Of a DNA stretch of 64,000 nt, positions 60,258 through 64,000 are shown in pieces. The DNA is from an uncultured Legionella sp. (GTDB lineage: Bacteria > Pseudomonadota > Gammaproteobacteria > Legionellales > Legionellaceae). The notes beneath the pieces are model-generated. The model searched no databases. It saw only the letters and a program-made list of their open reading frames with translations, and was not told where the DNA came from. Within the stretch, counting starts at the first letter, position 1. Each line of letters starts with the position of its first letter. The translations under genes and the position numbers were made by a program. The stretch is from NCBI GenBank assembly GCA_902168255.1, contig CABHON010000024.1:1-64000 (forward strand), given 5' to 3'.

Positions 60258-61325
60258 CTATTTGGTTTTTTTTGCTGATAACGATGGGCTGTCTATATTT
60301 TCTACACCAGCAGCACTTGGTTTTTGATGAAATAAATGCGGGCGATAATGCCTATAAGCCTTTTGTATTTTTTTAGCAGATGCTTCTTTTTGTATCTGTA
60401 TTTGCTGTTGTACAAGTGAAGTAATGAAATTGACCACAGAATCTTTTGTAATTCTAGTAGTAACCACTTCCTTTTCTATATTGTCTATCTTTCTATATTC
60501 TTTATTTTTAACTTCTAAATTTAATAGTTTATGCGGTTCTTGATGAGAAAGAACATTTTTTAACTGTTCAATACTTTCCCATTTTCCTTTTCCAACAAAA
60601 AAAACTTTGTCTTGCTCTGAAACAGTATTAGCAAGGATAAGATTAAATGCTTTTATAATTTCCACCGGGGAATTAAGTTCATTTATATCGTCAAAAATAA
60701 AATAGAGATAAGCAGATATAAGTGCTTTTTGTGCTTCATTAATAGAAGGAAGAGGAGTAGAGTTGGTGGCAGCTGCAGGAGCTTGAGACTGTCGTTGTTG
60801 TCCTCTTATCTGAGATAGATAAGTTTGAATTAGTTCGCGATTGTGATTCGATAATAAATTTTCTTCACTTGATTCTCTTAATTGATCCAATAACTGCGAA
60901 AGAAGAGGATTTTGATTCTCCCTATTTCTATTATTATTTAATAGTTGAATAAATAATTCTCTATTTCTATTTGTTGAGATTTCTTGCCTTCTTGACTGAG
61001 ATAAATAAGCTTCAATAAACGAGTGATTGTGATTTGAAAATAAATTTTCTTGACGTGGTTCTCTTAGTTGTTCCAATAAACGCAAATAAAAAATATCAGA
61101 TGCACTTCTGTTTCTATCATCGTTTAAACGGCGATCTAATTGAGTTAAATAATTATTCAAAGGATTTTCATTAGAAAGTTGATATTGCTGAAATAATGCA
61201 GTAAGTTGGCTATGTGCTAATTCTATCACACGCCTTCTTTCAGTGGCATCCAAATGGGAATTCATCAAATTTCTTAGTGTGTCAATATTATTTGATGACA
61301 GATCAAAACGTTCTTTTATTTGCAT
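60258..61325 (-). CDS. hypothetical protein with internal repeats and IQ-like motif, candidate secreted effector
   Basis: 355 aa from ATG 61325. Two related blocks are seen: LLEQLREPRQENLFSNHNHS and LLDQLRESSEENLLSNHNRE, each followed by a YLSQ..R stretch, in an Asn/Arg/Gln-rich helical region. A globular segment (LISAYLYFIFDDINELNSPV) follows. Near the C-terminus is KKIQKAYRHYRPHL, which fits the first half of a calmodulin-binding IQ motif (IQxxxRxxxR). The tail is polar (SPSLSAKKTK). There is no signal peptide. Legionella Dot/Icm effectors often have such eukaryotic motifs, but secretion is not shown. The protein is encoded inside a transposon next to a resolvase. Confidence 0.6.
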   Translation of the reverse strand: MQIKERFDLSSNNIDTLRNLMNSHLDATERRRVIELAHSQLTALFQQYQLSNENPLNNYLTQLDRRLNDDRNRSASDIFYLRLLEQLREPRQENLFSNHNHSFIEAYLSQSRRQEISTNRNRELFIQLLNNNRNRENQNPLLSQLLDQLRESSEENLLSNHNRELIQTYLSQIRGQQRQSQAPAAATNSTPLPSINEAQKALISAYLYFIFDDINELNSPVEIIKAFNLILANTVSEQDKVFFVGKGKWESIEQLKNVLSHQEPHKLLNLEVKNKEYRKIDNIEKEVVTTRITKDSVVNFITSLVQQQIQIQKEASAKKIQKAYRHYRPHLFHQKPSAAGVENIDSPSLSAKKTK

Positions 61326-61408
61326 AAAAACCAACCACGCTTGTAAAGCTGTTTAACTCTATTGTTAACAATTATATCAAAGAATAATTAATAAATGCTT
61401 AAATCAGA

Positions 61409-62014
61409 CTATTTTACGCGCACTTTTCGTCTTTCTAACCATTGATACAGGGTCGATGGCGCACACTCAATGAGCTTTGAAATAGCACGCTTGTTAATAC
61501 CTTTTTTCAGGTATCCAGTTATTTCATCCCGAAATGCATCCAGCTTTAGCATATTGGCTTCACCTTTTGGGCGACCTAACTTTGCACCGTCTTGCTTTCG
61601 TTTGGCTAAAGCTTCTTTGGTACGCGCTGAAATAAATTCACGTTCAATTTGTGCGGCTAATCCTAAAATGGTGGCAGTAATGGTGGCTTGCATTGAACCA
61701 TCTAGCACCATATTATTTTTAGCAATATGTACTGAAACACCTTTTTGCGCTGCTTCTTCCAGTATTTCTAATACCTGAAGTGTTGAACGGCCTAAGCGAG
61801 AGACTTCAGCCGCAATGACAACATCACCTTTTCCAGCTTTATCTAAAATCTCGCCAATTTTTCGTTCCCGCCACGATGTTTTACCACTGACGGTATCTTC
61901 AATAAACTTCAACCCATTAATGCCACGCGTATTGCAATAATCCAAGATCCCTAATTTTTGATTTTTGGCATCTTGGTGATCTGTGGAAACGCGTAAATAA
62001 GCAAAATTTGTCAT
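61409..62014 (-). CDS. tnpR: serine recombinase (resolvase) of the second Tn3 element
   Basis: 201 aa. FAYLRVSTDHQDAKNQK has the nucleophilic Ser (Ser10), VIAAEVSRLGRSTLQVLEIL the Arg cluster, LAAQIEREFISARTKEALAK the long helix, and KLGRPKGEANMLKLDAFRD the start of the C-terminal HTH (INKRAISKLIECAPSTLYQW). It resolves cointegrates at the adjacent res site. It differs clearly from the resolvase at 40828, so the two transposons carry non-identical resolution systems. Intact. Confidence 0.92.
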   Translation of the reverse strand: MTNFAYLRVSTDHQDAKNQKLGILDYCNTRGINGLKFIEDTVSGKTSWRERKIGEILDKAGKGDVVIAAEVSRLGRSTLQVLEILEEAAQKGVSVHIAKNNMVLDGSMQATITATILGLAAQIEREFISARTKEALAKRKQDGAKLGRPKGEANMLKLDAFRDEITGYLKKGINKRAISKLIECAPSTLYQWLERRKVRVK

Positions 62015-62156
62015 GTTTTTAAGTTTATCTGAATAAAAGGTAAAAAGCTATTCTTTCAAACATTAATCGTATGTATTTAATGTAAAGTAAGCTACACTAT
62101 GCGGCTTGCTAAAACCATCGTTTTTTTAAAACACTTTATCCCATTTTTGAAAAAAT
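62015..62156. other. divergent tnpR-tnpA intergenic region, probable res site
   Basis: 142 bases between the two starts. It should carry the promoters and the resolution site; AT-rich repeats TTTAATGTAAAG and related are visible, but the crossover site cannot be fixed by eye. Confidence 0.45.
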
Positions 62157-64000
62157 ATGTCTCAAAACAAACAACTGGCTGTCTTATCCGAAGCGGAAAA
62201 AGCGGCTTTTTACGAATGTCCCGATTTTGACGAGGAACAACGCTTTGAATATTTGAGTTTAACCGAAGAAGAATTACAGATGGCAATGCAGCGTCAAAAT
62301 CTTTCTGCCAAAGTCTACTGCATTTTGCAAATCGCTTATTTCAAATCGGTCAAACTCTTTTTTAAATTGACGTGGAATGAAGTTGATTCTGATGATTTAC
62401 AATTTATTCTACAGCAATATTTCCCCGAGAAAATTTTTAAACCGGAAGAAATCACCTCGTATGAATATTATGCTCAATGCAAAATGATTGCGACTTTTTT
62501 CGAATATCGTGTCTGGAATAAAGAGCACCAATCGCTTCTCTATATATATTCCAACGACATTATTCAGCGAGATATACAGCCACAATTTATTGCATTAGCA
62601 TTACTCTCTCATTTGACGGAACAAAAAATTATTCGTCCCGGCTATACGACCCTTCAAATCATTGTCAGTACCATTATTAATGATGAGAAAAAACGCCTTG
62701 CCTTCATATTGCAGAAATCATTGTCAGAAGAGGAAAAGCAAGCATTACAACAATTGTTAATCAATGAAAACAGCTTATCGGATTTGGCTGCGATCAAACA
62801 AGATGCCAGAAATTTTCAGAAAAATATGATGGGAAAAGAACGTGACAAGTGGCGCAAGCTTAAACCGCTTTATCTTACCATGAAACGATTGATGCCCTTG
62901 CTCAAATTATCGCACAAAAATATTCAGTACTATGCCGATTTAGCAGAGTATTACACTGTCTATGATTTACGAAAAAAGATTATGATTGAGAAAACTTACC
63001 TTTATCTGTTATGTTACACATGGCTACGTTACCGAGAAATCAACGATAATCTCCTGACGGCATTTGAGTTTCATTATCAACAATTTGATGATCTCCTTAA
63101 TAAAAACGCGGCGACACAATTTTCTGAAAAAATCGTCAGTCTTCATCATGAGGAGGAGAAAGATAAAGGTACGATGAAAAACTTGGCATTCTATTGGTTA
63201 GCCGACGATAAGTGGCCCGATGATGTTTGCTTAGGGGATATGCGGCAGATGATATTTTCCAATGTTATTTCACGTGAAGCCTTGAAAAACAAGCTTGAAC
63301 CTGCCAAAAAACAACCGCCTTCACCACAGGAAAAAGATTTTTACTGGAAAGTGGTTGATGATATTGCCGGAAAAATGACGCTTCATTTAAGACCCTTTGT
63401 CATGATGCTCGATTTTTCTAGCCAAACACCGAATAATCCCTGGCTATCCGCCGTTGCATGGATAAAAGAACTGTTTACTAAGAATAAGAAATTGGACAAG
63501 CAACTTCTCGAAGATTGTCCTGAAGGCACCGTGCCAGCCAGAGAAAAAAACCACCTTTGCCAGCCTGATAATCCGTCATTAGTCCATGCAACACGCTATG
63601 AATTCTGGATTTATCGGCAGATTTTTAATCAATGCAAAACGGGGCACATTTTTCTGGAGGACAGTTTACTGTATCGTTCGTTGAATCAAGAACTGGTATC
63701 ACTGAAAGAAAAAGATGCGCTGATTGCCACATTAAACATACCGGCCTTTGCCGAGCCTATTGAAAAGCAATTGGACGCGCTGTTAAAAGAATTAAAATCG
63801 TTGTGGATCCGCTTCAATAAAGCCTTTAAAAAGGGTAAATTGAATCATTTGCGGTACAATGAAAAAAATAAAACGTTACATCTTCAAAAAAGTAACTTTG
63901 CTAAAGAGAAAAAAGTTAAACATCAATTTTATGGGCAATTACCCTTACAGGATGTGGGAGATGTCTTTCGCTTTGTACACGAAAAATGCCAGTTCTTCTC
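62157..64000 (+). CDS. tnpA: Tn3-family transposase, 5' part (runs off the right edge)
   Basis: ATG 62157 opens MSQNKQLAVLSEAEKAAFYE and remains open for 614 codons to the edge. N-terminal DUF4158 region: CPDFDEEQRFEYLSLTEEEL, LSAKVYCILQIAYFKSVKLF. The middle LARG-type helical region is RDKWRKLKPLYLTMKRLMPL and YWLADDKWPDDV. The catalytic core is beyond the window. It is only distantly similar to TnpA at 37634. Divergent from its resolvase, as usual. Confidence 0.9.
   Translation, partial: MSQNKQLAVLSEAEKAAFYECPDFDEEQRFEYLSLTEEELQMAMQRQNLSAKVYCILQIAYFKSVKLFFKLTWNEVDSDDLQFILQQYFPEKIFKPEEITSYEYYAQCKMIATFFEYRVWNKEHQSLLYIYSNDIIQRDIQPQFIALALLSHLTEQKIIRPGYTTLQIIVSTIINDEKKRLAFILQKSLSEEEKQALQQLLINENSLSDLAAIKQDARNFQKNMMGKERDKWRKLKPLYLTMKRLMPLLKLSHKNIQYYADLAEYYTVYDLRKKIMIEKTYLYLLCYTWLRYREINDNLLTAFEFHYQQFDDLLNKNAATQFSEKIVSLHHEEEKDKGTMKNLAFYWLADDKWPDDVCLGDMRQMIFSNVISREALKNKLEPAKKQPPSPQEKDFYWKVVDDIAGKMTLHLRPFVMMLDFSSQTPNNPWLSAVAWIKELFTKNKKLDKQLLEDCPEGTVPAREKNHLCQPDNPSLVHATRYEFWIYRQIFNQCKTGHIFLEDSLLYRSLNQELVSLKEKDALIATLNIPAFAEPIEKQLDALLKELKSLWIRFNKAFKKGKLNHLRYNEKNKTLHLQKSNFAKEKKVKHQFYGQLPLQDVGDVFRFVHEKCQFF

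Larger units (their letters stand above)
58722..64000. mobile_element. second Tn3-family element (partial at right edge)
   Basis: From the inverted repeat at 58722 the unit contains a YbdK-like ligase, a resolvase remnant, a candidate effector, a complete resolvase and a divergent transposase that leaves the window. The order end-cargo-tnpR-tnpA fits a Tn3 transposon. The right end must lie beyond 64000. Confidence 0.65.

Noticed and set aside
1-64000. CRISPR array, tRNA or rRNA genes
   Set aside because: No regularly spaced direct repeats and no tRNA-like cloverleaf or rRNA segment were recognised on either strand by eye.

Overview
The window is strongly AT-rich and looks like about two thirds of a mobilisable plasmid, or plasmid-like integrated element, from a gammaproteobacterium. 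The gene set (CyRepA1-type replication protein, Ti-type TraA with small TraD, KfrA, ArdA, Czc and copper cargo, and a candidate eukaryotic-like protein with an IQ-like motif) suggests Legionellales, probably Legionella. That assignment is an inference from gene content. No rRNA, tRNA or CRISPR array was recognised.

Region 1 (1-3900, minus strand): an operon led by an S24-type LexA/CI-like regulator, then two related small proteins, then a large gene cut by the window edge that joins a VOC domain, an FkbH-type HAD phosphatase/acyltransferase and a carrier-protein domain. This is the start of an assembly-line biosynthesis locus. Region 2 (4100-10350): plasmid maintenance, with a Toprim-helicase replication protein, parAB, a candidate origin with DnaA boxes, and a convincing promoter-terminator pair for a small RNA antisense to the rep leader. 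Region 3 (10340-16800): an envelope module. A PspA-like gene (frameshifted) with membrane-protein partners lies divergent from an operon of a DUF6471-type regulator, four exported or membrane-anchored proteins and an M48 (HtpX-like) protease.

Region 4 (16850-22140) is the probable leading region of conjugative transfer: DUF6908-like, Rpn nuclease, an unknown protein, ArdA antirestriction, a 55-aa ORF and a nonsense-interrupted gene. Four of these carry the same promoter cassette (palindrome over the -35, then a covarying leader hairpin). A traD-like gene and an RSF1010-like oriT follow. Region 5 (22138-29975): TraA relaxase-helicase-Toprim fusion, then KfrA, an SPFH/stomatin protein and a pentapeptide-repeat membrane protein. 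Region 6 (30158-37310): DUF1016/PDDEXK nuclease, a 1442-aa treble-clef/HNH-NACHT STAND protein (likely antiphage), a methyltransferase and a second DUF6471 regulator behind a large palindrome.

Region 7 (37591-48096) is a Tn3-family transposon with both 38-bp ends, tnpA, a resolvase and copper cargo, including an unusual CopA-CopB fusion. Its right end abuts a truncated P-type ATPase. Region 8 (48803-55605): a czcCBA efflux operon with a zinc-ribbon protein and a CDF exporter. Region 9 (55936-58721): debris of two other Tn3 transposases. Region 10 (58722-edge): a second Tn3-family element with related ends carrying a YbdK-like ligase, a resolvase fragment, a candidate effector, a resolvase and the start of its tnpA. 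Replication, partition and transfer genes form the backbone; the antirestriction and STAND genes handle conflict with hosts and phages; and the Tn3 units bring heavy-metal resistance.
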